Of a DNA stretch of 64,000 nucleotides, positions 35,413 through 46,246 are shown in pieces. The first letter of the stretch is position 1, and every line of letters starts with the position of its first letter. Source of the stretch: Rhynchopus euleeides (taxonomy: Eukaryota > Euglenozoa > Diplonemea > Diplonemida > Diplonemidae); contig OY723262.1 in NCBI GenBank assembly GCA_963210315.1, positions 1,736,001-1,800,000 on the forward strand, in the 5' to 3' direction. The notes beneath the pieces are model-generated. The model did not search any database. It saw nothing but the letters and a program-made list of their open reading frames with translations, and was not told the DNA's origin. The translations under genes and the position numbers were made by a program.

Positions 35413-36695
35413 AGTGCCGTGACACCTTCACATGATGAGGTGTTCCGTGCCAGAAACCGTCTGCCGTGCACCCTGTGCCTCGGCATCAAGAGAAGCAATG
35501 CGTGCCGTTGCCGCAGATCACCCGTTCTTTTATTTTCTTTTTACGTGTTGCACTTCCTCGTAACCATGCCACAAACCATTCTCAACACTCACCCACCCCT
35601 CTCTCGCAGCCTCCAGCGGTCCTCTTCCCTCCTCTGCACCACCGCTCCGCTGCCTACAAGGCGGTGGCTGCGGTTCACCCCACCCCCTGTAAGTGTCAGG
35701 CCTAGCCTGTACGGCTGTGGTCCTGCCAGGCCAGGCCTTGCCGATACTGAGGCTACGCGGCGACGGGCGGGGTGCGCTACCCTGCTGTCACAGCGCCAGC
35801 CAAACCCGGCCCGCTGCTGCCTCGAGGCTCTCGCCAGAAGCGGGACCCTTTGCCTGCGGCACTGTGCTCTTTAGTATATAGGTGGTCGCCCAGTGGCCTT
35901 CTTGCGAGGGGTGTCAGTCATGAGCTCTGCTCACGAAGGTGTCAGTCGGAGTGCCAACCGCTGTCACTGCCAGCCACCCCTTTGCATCGTGCGTGCGTAT
36001 GTTCTATTCACAACCTTTTGTGCGTCTGGTCCATTGTCTGTTTCCTCCCCGTAGCTACCGACCCTACGAGTTTCACCCCGTTCGTGCCCCCTTCGGGCTC
36101 CGCAAATCGTTCCTGCCCCCCCCCCCCCCCGGTAGCTGCCCTGGGTTGATTCACTTTTGCCTTTCCCCATTATCAAAGCTTCGGACTGATTTTCGCTGTT
36201 CACAACTTATGCATATGCTCCCATGAACTACGCGATGGTCTTTGTGATGCCGTTTGCATTATGCTACGCAGTGGCAACCAAGACTCACAGTCTGCTGGGC
36301 AAGGCTTCAGCTATGGCCCTGGGGCGCTGCGCTGTAGTTGAAATGCAAGTGGCATTCTCACTATGTCCATACAGTATGCAGGAACTGCCGAACTGGGCTT
36401 TTGGGCACACCAATCGCCTTCATACAGTCCTGGAACCAAGCATGCTCCTTGCATGTCGTATCGGGATAAATCAACGTGCCAAAACGAATAAGGCGTGCTG
36501 CCACCCCACCCCGCAAACCCCCCACTCCCGCAGGCAACCATCATCAGCAGGCCCCTCCTTGCCACGAACACACAACGCCACATCATGCAGGTAGACACCG
36601 CTCCCGCAAGGCAGGGTGTGCAGCAAGGCTGCTGTGGTGGGGTGGGGGTGGGGGTGGGATCAGTGCGCTGCAGTCTGGCCCTCGGCACTTCCACA
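35413..36695. other. Gene-free interval
   Basis: About 1.3 kb without a convincing gene. A 123-codon open frame from ATG 36223 has no recognisable features and codon use unlike the neighbours, so I do not call it. A poly-C run lies at 36115-36130. The CACACGTCAG at 36691-36700 is the likely splice acceptor for the next gene. Confidence 0.4.
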
Positions 36696-36709
36696 CGTCA
36701 GATCGAAAG

Positions 36710-37776
36710 ATGATTTGGGCGAAGCTGGACTTCGGGAACCTGCATGAGGTCTCGCGGCAAGTTTCTGATGTATGCCACCGTGCGCTATGGGTTGAGCAAA
36801 TATCCCTCTCGCTAGACTGGCTCGCGAGTAGCGAATTTCGGACGATATCAAAGAAACTTGCCCACAGCGAGAAAGAGTACAAACGCAATCCGCCTTGCCG
36901 TGTTGATTCGGCTCTTCACCCGGGGTTGGCCCCGCTGCCTTGTCTTTTTGGCACACAAGCAACCTGCCCATTCCCCCCTCCCTGCATCCCCACCCCACCC
37001 AACAGGTTGTCGACGCCCTCCAGAAGCTATCGCAGCAGGTCGAGAGCTGCGAGGCAACGCCCCCTGGGACTGACCCACGGCAGATGCTTTCCAGTCTTGT
37101 CGTGTCGTGCCAGCGGCGTATCGCCTCCCTGGAAGCCTTCTACGCCGACCACGACCTGCACGAGCGTGCGAGCGAGGTGGAGCAGCAGCGCCTGAAGCTG
37201 AAGCGTGCGGTGCGCACCGCAGAGATCGCGCTGCAGACAGCCCCCCCGAGCACGTCGTCCCCACCCGATGTGCGCCGGCACGAGGGTTCTGTGGGTAGGT
37301 CCAGCGGGCATAGTGCAGCGGGGATGGGGATGACGCAGCTCAAGGTGCGCCTCACCCCAAGCGAGTTCGAAGAGCTGCAGCAGAGGAGGGCTTCCCTGCG
37401 GCAGTCGAAGCAGCACCTAGCAAAGGGCGACGGCATGCTGGCGTGGGAGCAGACCACCGCGCGGCAGGGGCACACGCAGCTGCGGAGGCAGGGCGAGGCG
37501 GGGCTTGTGTCCGAGGGGCCCTGGCAGGACCCTGCGAAGTTCTCCTACCGGCCCCAGCCTGATGCGGAGCGGTGGATAACGCGCGATGGGTTTGACTCTG
37601 TCGGGAAGCACCCTCAGCGCCTCCTGCCGCATCCGACTGTTGTGACTGGGCCATCGGCTGGCCCGTATGTCACATCGCGCGCCGAAGTTGTTCTTGTCAG
37701 GCCAAACGAGGCGGCACGTTCTGTGGATCCGGGCCGTCGTTTCACGCCAATTGTGGGTACCGCGCACCGTTCATAG
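36710..37776 (+). CDS. Two-exon coiled-coil protein, function unknown
   Basis: Exons 36710-36769 and 37006-37776 give 276 residues. The ATG at 36710 is eight to nine bases after CACACGTCAG. The 236-bp intron starts GTATGC and ends CCCAACAG, phase 0. The junction restores one continuous amphipathic helix, LHEVSRQVSD joined to VVDALQKLSQQ, which supports the splice. Residues 1-105 are helical with heptads (LHERASEVEQQRLKLKRAV). A linker rich in Ser/Pro follows, then a second helix (EFEELQQRRASLRQSKQHL). The C-terminal 100 residues are basic and Pro-rich with FSYRPQPDAERWITRDGFD. I do not recognise the family. The layout resembles small cytoskeleton-associated proteins, but that is only an impression. 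Confidence 0.75.
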
Positions 37777-38605
37777 TGCAAGGCACCAGGCACAGTCATG
37801 TGTTGTGAGGGTGTCCCCTCTTTCGCCCACCCGGCCCCGTGCGCCAGTCCACATCTTTCAGTTCCGTCCTAGAGTTTTTGTTTTGTGTTTCAGGTGGAAA
37901 AGAGTTGCAAAGGAAATGTAATGAATGGGCTTCGCCCCCGGTGCACAGGACGGAGCGGGCCTTGTCATGCTGCAGTTTGTGTGTGGGGGAGGGTGGGCGC
38001 ACTGAGGCACACCGAGACACAAGTCCAAGGGGATGCCCTCCCACCAGAAAATGCTGGGGTGGAGGCCGTCTCAAGGGCAGGGTGTGTCGGTGCATTCCGC
38101 AGTTCAAAAATGTCCGGGTCGGTTTTGGCCGACTCTTACTCTGGGCCTTTGCGACAATTTCTCAATTGGTCAAAAAGGCCATCATCGCACCTGCTTGGCG
38201 TGCGATGTAAGGCGGTGGGTCTCACACCGTTGGGCAGGTGGGGTGGGGATGGCACATCCCGAAAGAACAGCAAGAACCCGAGTCATGTGAGGCAAGGCGC
38301 TGCTGCATGCGTAGATTGAACAGATGCAGCTTTCCCGACACCCCCAACCCCGCCCTTCTGGCAACCCTATGCATGCTCTGAGCGACCACAGAGACCTCTG
38401 CTTGCTCGCAGGGGTTAGTTGCAATTTTCTAGGTGCAATCAGCTGTTGGTTCGTCCCCCCATTTTTATTCCGAAGAAGGTCTAGCTTTTCACGCGAACAA
38501 GACTCGTGGCAGCTTTCTGTGGCCTCCTGCACACATGCACTAGCAGACACCGTTCGTGCAAACAAAGAACGCAACTCCAAGTCCTTTTTGCTGTCGCTTT
38601 GCTTC

Positions 38606-39745
38606 ATGGATGTCACAGTCAAGCATGTGGAGAGCGGGCGCAGCTGTGTCGTCGGGATTCCGGACGGTGGAACCCTGCTCGGGCTGAAGGCGGATGCGCT
38701 GGAGGCAATGTTCACAGGCCCCAGCGGCACAGCTCGGGTGGCGGCACGCATCGAAGGCTGCGAGGAGGAGCTGGACGATTCAACCCGCGTCGCCGACACG
38801 GCCCTTGAAAATGGGGGCTGTGTCGAGCTGGTGCGACACTGGGCAGAGGTCAAGGCACCGGCGGTCTACCCCTCTGCGCATGGCACCGCTCAATACATTG
38901 CAGTGTCGAGTTGCGGCCGCATGTGCGCATCAGTCACCAGCACAGGACACATTACTGTAAGCGACACCCTCACCACTGATGTTCTGGGGGACTTCAGACA
39001 TGGCGGAGACAGGGTATGGTGCGCTGCATTCTCCACCTGTGGGACATGGCTGGCAACGGGGTCGAACAACAACACCATCGCCATATGGCTGACCTCAACG
39101 TGGGATCTCCTCCGAACCCTGGATCAAGGCGCTGCCGTGTGGTGCGTCTCCTGGGGTCGCTGTGGACGTCTGGCGTCAGGGGACGGGCGTGGCAAGCTGG
39201 CTGTCTGGGATTCCCAGGGGGCACAGCGTGCTACACCCCCGCTGGCGCACGGCGACACTATTTACGCTGTTGCTGTGTCGGGCACCAGGGTCTTCACCGG
39301 GTCGAGTGGGAGCGACATCTGTGTGTGGGACATCGACACACTCACCCGCACCGACACACTGGCCTGTGTGGCAGATGTGTCAGACATGAAACTCACCGAG
39401 GACGAGCTGCATCTGGTGACGTGCTCTCGAATGAAATACATCGGCATCTGGTCCACCGCCCCTCTCAGTGCCCTGCGCACTGTGGAGCTGGAGGACACGC
39501 CCGCCTTGATTGCTGTATCGCAGCCAGGCGACGTTGTCGCTGCCATGTGCGAGTTCTCCACGAAGCTGTTCCGCCTCAGCACAGGGGAGCACCTGAATGA
39601 TGTGGTTATAGATGGCGAAGGTGTTGGGCTCAGCCCCTGCGGGCGATGGCTCTTCACACCCTCAGGCGAGGGCATCGTTGTGACCGCTATATGCGATATC
39701 CCTGAAGGCAGCCCTAGCATTGCTGAAAGGGAACCCCCGGCTTGA
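38606..39745 (+). CDS. Ubiquitin-like N-terminus plus WD40-repeat protein
   Basis: A 379-residue protein. I chose ATG 38606 because the protein-like sequence begins there; the frame stays open upstream to 38324 but that part is low in coding character. Residues 1-78 (MDVTVKHVESGRSCVVGIPD start, LKADALEAMF helix, ending CVELV) have the strand-helix-strand order of a beta-grasp/ubiquitin-like domain. From about 90 onward there is a series of WD40 repeats with typical strands, for example VWCAAFSTCGTWLATGSNNN, VWCVSWGRCGRLASGDG, LAVWD, FTGSSGSDICVWD and a terminal GVGLSPCGRWLFTPS. It should form a propeller that binds partners; no catalytic domain is visible. A similar N-terminal domain recurs in the two DUF4116 genes at 60.7 and 62.9 kb. 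Confidence 0.8.
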   Translation: MDVTVKHVESGRSCVVGIPDGGTLLGLKADALEAMFTGPSGTARVAARIEGCEEELDDSTRVADTALENGGCVELVRHWAEVKAPAVYPSAHGTAQYIAVSSCGRMCASVTSTGHITVSDTLTTDVLGDFRHGGDRVWCAAFSTCGTWLATGSNNNTIAIWLTSTWDLLRTLDQGAAVWCVSWGRCGRLASGDGRGKLAVWDSQGAQRATPPLAHGDTIYAVAVSGTRVFTGSSGSDICVWDIDTLTRTDTLACVADVSDMKLTEDELHLVTCSRMKYIGIWSTAPLSALRTVELEDTPALIAVSQPGDVVAAMCEFSTKLFRLSTGEHLNDVVIDGEGVGLSPCGRWLFTPSGEGIVVTAICDIPEGSPSIAEREPPA

Positions 39746-39910
39746 TTTCGAGGATAGTCTATTCCGATCACCGACAGCGAGCCGTCTCCCGACCCAGCTC
39801 CCCCGCCCCCTGCCCCCCCTGATCTTGGCTTATCAACAAATGTTGCTGGTGGACCACCTCCGGATGAACAGATGTTCACTACCGGGAACTAGGCTGGAAA
39901 CTGATTCAGT

Positions 39911-42228
39911 GGGGGTCTTCGCTCCGGGTCAATTTGGGTCAACTTGGGTCAATTTGGGTCACCCTGGGGCTTTTCACCTTAGGAAAATGGGGGGCTTCGC
40001 TCCGGGTCAATCTGGGTCAGCTTGGGTCAGTGACCCGGAGCGAAGCCCCCCCCCTTAGGTGACCAAAAATAGGTGAAAATTTTTGCCTATGTTCCCTTGT
40101 GTCAAACTTGGAGTCTGACCCAAAAATCGGAATCTGTGACCCATGGTTTATATGGGCAAACCTGAAAATTTCCGACTTTTTCCTCAATTTTTCCCACTTC
40201 CTGGCCATACCTTTCCCGACCCAAAATCAAACAAATGCAGCGGAAAATGGCCAAAAATAGGCCAAAAAACCCCAAATTTTTTCCTATGGGAACGAACATG
40301 GGGGTCTTCGCTCCGGGTCAATTTGGGTCAACTTGGGTCAATTTGGGTCACCCTGGGGCTTTTCACCTTAGGAAAATGGGGGGCTTCGCTCCGGGTCAAT
40401 CTGGGTCAGCTTGGGTCAGTGACCCGGAGCGAAGCCCCCCCCCTTAGGTGACCAAAAATAGGTGAAAATTTTTGCCTATGTTCCCTTGTGTCAAACTTGG
40501 AGTCTGACCCAAAAATCGGAATCTGTGACCCATGGTTTATATGGGCAAACCTGAAAATTTCCGACTTTTTCCTCAATTTTTCCCACTTCCTGGCCATACC
40601 TTTCCCGACCCAAAATCAAACAAATGCAGCGGAAAATGGCCAAAAATAGGCCAAAAAACCCCAAATTTTTTCCTATGGGAACGAACATGGGGGTCTTCGC
40701 TCCGGGTCAATTTGGGTCAACTTGGGTCAATTTGGGTCACCCTGGGGCTTTTCACCTTAGGAAAATGGGGGGCTTCGCTCCGGGTCAATCTGGGTCAGCT
40801 TGGGTCAGTGACCCGGAGCGAAGCCCCCCCCCTTAGGTGACCAAAAATAGGTGAAAATTTTTGCCTATGTTCCCTTGTGTCAAACTTGGAGTCTGACCCA
40901 AAAATCGGAATCTGTGACCCATGGTTTATATGGGCAAACCTGAAAATTTCCGACTTTTTCCTCAATTTTTCCCACTTCCTGGCCATACCTTTCCCGACCC
41001 AAAATCAAACAAATGCAGCGGAAAATGGCCAAAAATAGGCCAAAAAACCCCAAATTTTTTCCTATGGGAACGAACATGGGGGTCTTCGCTCCGGGTCAAT
41101 TTGGGTCAACTTGGGTCAATTTGGGTCACCCTGGGGCTTTTCACCTTAGGAAAATGGGGGGCTTCGCTCCGGGTCAATCTGGGTCAGCTTGGGTCAGTGA
41201 CCCGGAGCGAAGCCCCCCCCCTTAGGTGACCAAAAATAGGTGAAAATTTTTGCCTATGTTCCCTTGTGTCAAACTTGGAGTCTGACCCAAAAATCGGAAT
41301 CTGTGACCCATGGTTTATATGGGCAAACCTGAAAATTTCCGACTTTTTCCTCAATTTTTCCCACTTCCTGGCCATACCTTTCCCGACCCAAAATCAAACA
41401 AATGCAGCGGAAAATGGCCAAAAATAGGCCAAAAAACCCCAAATTTTTTCCTATGGGAACGAACATGGGGGTCTTCGCTCCGGGTCAATTTGGGTCAACT
41501 TGGGTCAATTTGGGTCACCCTGGGGCTTTTCACCTTAGGAAAATGGGGGGCTTCGCTCCGGGTCAATCTGGGTCAGCTTGGGTCAGTGACCCGGAGCGAA
41601 GCCCCCCCCCTTAGGTGACCAAAAATAGGTGAAAATTTTTGCCTATGTTCCCTTGTGTCAAACTTGGAGTCTGACCCAAAAATCGGAATCTGTGACCCAT
41701 GGTTTATATGGGCAAACCTGAAAATTTCCGACTTTTTCCTCAATTTTTCCCACTTCCTGGCCATACCTTTCCCGACCCAAAATCAAACAAATGCAGCGGA
41801 AAATGGCCAAAAATAGGCCAAAAAACCCCAAATTTTTTCCTATGGGAACGAACATGGGGGTCTTCGCTCCGGGTCAATTTGGGTCAACTTGGGTCAATTT
41901 GGGTCACCCTGGGGCTTTTCACCTTAGGAAAATGGGGGGCTTCGCTCCGGGTCAATCTGGGTCAGCTTGGGTCAGTGACCCGGAGCGAAGCCCCCCCCCT
42001 TAGGTGACCAAAAATAGGTGAAAATTTTTGCCTATGTTCCCTTGTGTCAAACTTGGAGTCTGACCCAAAAATCGGAATCTGTGACCCATGGTTTATATGG
42101 GCAAACCTGAAAATTTCCGACTTTTTCCTCAATTTTTCCCACTTCCTGGCCATACCTTTCCCGACCCAAAATCAAACAAATGCAGCGGAAAATGGCCAAA
42201 AATAGGCCAAAAAACCCCAAATTTTTTT
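39911..42228 (+). repeat. 389-bp tandem satellite, 5.96 copies
   Basis: Head-to-tail copies start at 39911, 40300, 40689, 41078, 41467 and 41856; the last breaks off about 17 bases short. Copies appear identical. Each unit opens with GGGGGTCTTCGCTCCGGGTC and a run of degenerate GGGTCAA(T/C)TT subrepeats, then a 21-bp-stem inverted repeat, then AT-richer sequence with many CCAAAA and CCGAC motifs. The array starts 165 bases after the WD40 gene stop and ends at a GGGGGGCTTCGCCCCCC hairpin. Small open frames inside repeat exactly with the unit and are not genes. Confidence 0.95.
39989..40051. repeat. Hairpin within each satellite unit (first copy)
   Basis: Arms 39989-40009 and 40031-40051 are perfect 21-base reverse complements (GGGGGGCTTCGCTCCGGGTCA on the left), separated by a 21-base GGGTCAGCTTGGGTCAG-type loop. 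The same hairpin recurs every 389 bases through the array. Confidence 0.9.
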
Positions 42229-42230
42229 CC

Positions 42231-42283
42231 GGGGGGCTTCGCCCCCCGGACCCCCCTTGCGTGGGGGGCTTCGCCCCCCACGC
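42231..42283. repeat. Two CTTCG-loop G/C hairpins
   Basis: GGGGGGCTTCGCCCCCC at 42231-42247 is followed by a 10-bp stem hairpin GCGTGGGGGG, loop CTTCG, CCCCCCACGC at 42259-42283. They sit exactly where the 389-bp array loses homology and resemble the hairpin core of the satellite, so they may mark its breakpoint. Confidence 0.7.
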
Positions 42284-44340
42284 CACACGCACCTCCCGGC
42301 CGGTGGCCGGTTCGGTCGTCGTCGGCTGCGGCCAAAGGGCGTGCGGTAGCCGACGCCCTTTTGTGCTCGCCTCCTCCTCCCTCACTTCAGTATGTCGTTT
42401 CAGGTGAGTCCGTGTTCCTGCTTTGTTCTTCTGTCGACTGGGACGGGCCAGTCCTCGTGGGTTGCCGGCCGGTGTGTCCTCCCCCGGGACACCCTCCTCC
42501 TCCCACCACTTGCATCTGGTTCAGCTTCAGTGAGAGCTGAGCGGGAGCCATACTTGCTCTTTTGGACCAATTGACCGCAGTCCTGCATCATGAAGAGTTA
42601 GGTAATGCCCAGTCGCAGCCATCCCCCGACCCAGGTGTTCTGCCGTGGGCCAGGTCACCATCTGCAGGTCACCCCGTCACACACCAGTGGGCAGGCCCTG
42701 TCAAAGATATCGATGTGACTGCTCTTGCCGCAGGGCATCGGATGTGGGCCTGCATTGCATCCTGTTGCCGCTCAGTTCTGTTCCCACCGGAGCTTCTTGT
42801 TGCGCCGCAGGTCGAACAGCCTTTCGTGTGGTCGGCGCTGATCTTGTATAGAACGTAGGCAGTAGGCTGCTGTGGGTGACCTGCAGGTTACCCGTCCCTT
42901 TCGTGCAGGCAGCGCGAGAGGTGCGCTGTTTATGTGTGGGAGCACGGCAGCTGCCCCACACTCCATTCTGCTCTCTTGTCTGCTGTTTATGTTGAACAAG
43001 GTCTGGCTGCCAGTGATCTCGCTGGGGGTCGGGCAAACCAAAAAAGAGGTCGGGCACAGGGTGGCCGAGCTCGCGAGAAAAAAAGTGCAGCCCAACCCCG
43101 CCCCGACTTCCCGTGGTATGATGCAAACAGGATCGAATGCACGGCCACAGAACATTTTCACCCAATTCGAGAAGCACCGGATGTTGCTGCCTTTGGTCGT
43201 CCTGCTGGATCAAAAATCAGGAATCCAGCCCCCCAGCCGCCGGAGGCCACGGTAGTGAACATCCTGAAAGTCTTCGAAGGCTAGTCCCCACACCGGTTGG
43301 TGCTGTTGCACATTCCAGGCGGGGATGGTCCTTCGCTTGGGGCATGATGAGGTGCGCTTCGATGAACACCATCAAGCCCCCAGCATGCCGTTGGGTTTTC
43401 ATACGCTGCGGCGCATGAAAACTCGGCCACAAGGCCGAACCCAAAAGCCCCAAAATCTGACCCGGGAGGTAGGGCCGAGGGTAGGGCCATGCCACCCCTG
43501 GCGGCCCACCCTCCCAAACAATTACAGAAAAAGGGAGGTGGGGCCGCGGCCCCCTGCCAGCCCTGGCACGGGATCGCTGCTGGCGGGTAGTTCAGGCTCG
43601 TGGCCCTCCTCGTTCCGGATAGCCCCTCGGACATCCAAATGATTCACGTGCAGCAGCCCATGCGCAGAGAACGGTGTGCCGTCTTGTACAGCAACTGTTG
43701 GACAACTGTTGAAATCGTTTTTCACCAAAAAAATCACTCTGCGGGCCAAGTCGAAGATTTTTCTGGGGACTTTTGGTGTCCCCAATTTTTCAATTTTCGA
43801 AAAATAAGCTCACTTTGCTAAACTGGACCCAACTCCCCACACTCTTTTTTTCCGACTTTTTCACGGGTTTTTTCCGGTTTTTTTTGGTTTTTTTTGGCGG
43901 ATGGAGCGAAGACCCCCAGTCATTGAAATATATGGGGACAGCCAGCCACGGCGCCCAGTCCGTCGTACAGAGGGACTATGCAAACTGGAGACGGCGAAAG
44001 AGCAGGTGCAGCTGTGCTGCATTCTTGGGGGCTCACACTACGTCACGTAGTTGAAGTGACACTTTTTTTCAATTTGCCTGCCACCACAGGGCCCAACCAC
44101 CACCACCACCCCACTCCGGGCTCAAGCTGGGCTGTTGGCATCCAGCCCAGCCGGCACATTTTTTTTTGCCCAGAAAGGGGGGACAGGGAGCAGCGTCTTT
44201 TATCGGAGGAGAGTTGAACCTTCACCCCCCACCCCCCCCACGACACGGCACAGCAACCCACAAGGTTTCCTGAGTTCCCCCCCCCTCTCTTCACGCTCTC
44301 AGGGTTGCTTCCCTTTTGTTGGCTGCGATCTCTCTGCCGG
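42284..44340. other. Gene-free interval with repeat relics
   Basis: About 2 kb without a supported gene. It contains the hairpin-module copy at 43226-43263. Segment 43770-43920 ends GGAGCGAAGACCCCCAG, the reverse complement of the satellite opening, with T-rich sequence beside it, so it may be a diverged inverted relic of the 389-bp unit. The tract ending GGGTGGCAG at 44350 is the likely acceptor for the next gene. Confidence 0.4.
43226..43263 (+). repeat. Dispersed hairpin module, copy 2 of 4 (left arm missing)
   Basis: It matches CAGCCCCCCAGCCGCCGGAG through GGTAGTGAACATC of the module described at 27-85. The left GGGGTCTGGGGGGC arm is absent, which suggests a truncated copy. Confidence 0.6.
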
Positions 44341-44352
44341 GGGTGGCAGCAA

Positions 44353-44841
44353 ATGGCTGGGAAGAAGGATAAGAAGGAGGGGAAGGAGAAGAAGGCGGAC
44401 AAGCAGAAGAAGAAGCCGCCGCGCAGCGACATCTGCGAGTGCGGGGTGTTCGAAGAGGAGGAGCGCGAGCCGAGCTGGTCGAAGAACGACCTTAGGAGGG
44501 GCTGGGTGCGGACGGGGGCCCCGCCGACGAAGAAGGGGAAGAAGAAGGGGGGGGAGTCTGCCAACCACAACGTCAACTGCACCTACCAGAGGGCGCCGTG
44601 TGGGAAGTATCCGCACCTGCAGAAGTGTGCCGCCTGTGCCGAAGGATGCTCACTCTGCGAGAAGGTTTTCTCCGACTGCCCAGGCCCCTGCCGCAAGTGC
44701 CTATTTATGTACAAGCGTGACATCCTCAAGTCCTCCGTAACGACAACCCTCCCATTGGGCTCGCTCGCAACAGGCTTGTTCGGCGGGACCTCCATATTGC
44801 CAGGCCTTCAGCGGAAAAACATGATCCCGACGTACTACTGA
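44353..44841 (+). CDS. Lys-rich, Cys-rich small protein of unknown function
   Basis: A 162-residue protein from ATG 44353, three bases after a GGGTGGCAG acceptor-like site. Residues 1-25 and 59-67 are Lys clusters. Cysteines lie at 28, 30, 76, 83, 92, 95, 99, 102, 109, 113 and 116. The 92-116 block (CAACAEGCSLCEKVFSDCPG start) has CxxC, CxxxC and CxxC spacings that could bind two zinc ions. The C-terminal 45 residues are uncharged and Gly/Thr/Leu-rich. I cannot match it to a known zinc-finger family. The dense Cys pattern and its coding-like composition support a real gene. The downstream partner is the retroelement region, with no operon-like relation visible. Confidence 0.65.
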   Translation: MAGKKDKKEGKEKKADKQKKKPPRSDICECGVFEEEEREPSWSKNDLRRGWVRTGAPPTKKGKKKGGESANHNVNCTYQRAPCGKYPHLQKCAACAEGCSLCEKVFSDCPGPCRKCLFMYKRDILKSSVTTTLPLGSLATGLFGGTSILPGLQRKNMIPTYY

Positions 44842-45871
44842 CGCTGCGGAGGTGGATGTAGTGACGCAGGAGGGAGGCGGTGGCGATGGTGTGTGCCTCC
44901 AGTGGGAGAAGAGGATGTGGGTATCTTCGTTCCGGAGATGTTCACACTTAGGGGGCATACGATAGGAGGAGAATAGGTCACACATGATCAAAGCCTATTG
45001 CTCGGTTGCAGTTCTGCCTGACGGGGTTAACCTCCCTCCCCCCCGTGTGGGAGGGGAGGTTAAGAACCCCCGCTCGCCCAAACGTTGTGGGAGGGGAGGG
45101 TGTGTGGTGGGGGGTGGCGGGGGGGGGGTGGGGGGAGGAAGGGGTGCTGTTTGGCTGCACTGCCTCTTCTTCTTCACCCGCCTCTCCCCTCCCTGCGTGA
45201 CTTGCTTTCTTCAAAGGCGAAGACGGTGCGGTGGTGCCGCCTCCCGAGATATGTTGTATGCACAGAGACGAAGAAGTCTCTTGTCTGTTGCCCTTGTTGC
45301 GCCGGATATTTCGTTTATTTTGTTGTGGGGGGGTTTGTCTGCAGCGCGGTGAGACTGTGGCAGTTCAAATCCTTGCGGAACACCACCACGCAGCAGAAGG
45401 AGTTTGCTGAGTGGTGTTATCGCAAAATGGCCCTTCTCCCCCCTTCAGGTTTGTGCCTCGCACAGTTTTTATCTGTCTCCTTCAGTGGACTACAGATGTA
45501 CCATCCAATCTCTCACGGCAATGCCATGGCGTGGTGTCCCATGTTTTGCCGCATTTCCCCCCCCCCCCCCCAATTTCTGTTGAGCGAACCTTGACATTGG
45601 GCCTCTTCTGATCTACCTCTTGAGCCAGTTCCGACAGGGTTTTCGATGACATCTGTTCCCGGACAAACGCGAAGAGAAGCAAAGACATGAAGTAACAAAG
45701 GTTTACATTCGAGATGTTGAGAAGTGTGTATGGCATCAGCAAGTGTATATATCGGAGATGGGTGTGGGATGAGGTGGTGGGGCGACCTCCAGATGGGGCG
45801 GAATCTTATGAAGTCAAACGCAACTGGTGTCACATGCTCGTTCACCTTTCAAGGGGCCTCAGTTTCGTTCT
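44842..45871. other. Gene-free interval upstream of the retroelement locus
   Basis: About 1 kb. Open frames are short and of low complexity, with G runs at 45108-45140 and a C run at 45559-45572. I see no supported gene or RNA. Confidence 0.4.
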
Positions 45872-46246
45872 AAAAAAACTACCCCCCCTCCACATACTCG
45901 ATTTGAGAATCGCGGCAAAGACAGCTGTAGGAAAGCGTTCAACATCCGGAACACTTTACCCTGTCACAGCCCCCGCACCTCGCACAGAACTCTTGTATTT
46001 CTTTTCACATGATTTCCCCCCTCCCCCTCAACACCCTTTCCTTTTGAGGCTGTTTTTCTAGACAGCTGGAGGAAAGCGAATCAACGACCCCCGTATCCCG
46101 ACCCTTTCACTCTGGCTTGGGGCTCACAGTGTGTCACAACAACAAGAATCCAAACAGGCGCGGCCGCCGCATGAAAAGACGCAGTTCTGCGGAGGCCCTG
46201 GCTGCTGAAGGCAACACTTCTCTGCACTGCACATCCGCCGAGCGTG
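45872..46246 (+). repeat. Left 375-bp direct repeat flanking the retroelement
   Basis: It is identical by eye to 49056-49430. It begins with seven A residues and ACTACCCCCC and ends TCCGCCGAGCGTG. Flanks differ immediately outside both copies (TTCT versus GTTC on the left; ATGATG versus CCTGTT on the right). Because only the insert separates them, they are best read as a long target-site duplication; the sequence itself has no LTR-like termini. Confidence 0.9.

Noticed and set aside
36223..36594. 123-codon frame starting MNYAMVFVMPFALCY
   Set aside because: No splice-acceptor context, base composition unlike the other genes and no recognisable domain; insufficient support.
40143..42007. Repeated 102-, 70-, 65- and 63-codon frames every 389 bases
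   Set aside because: They repeat exactly with the satellite unit on both strands and have no protein-like features; the DNA unit is the explanation.
42701..43284. Overlapping 116-170 codon frames on both strands
   Set aside because: Several overlapping frames of similar size and none with a recognisable motif; part of one runs into a hairpin repeat module.
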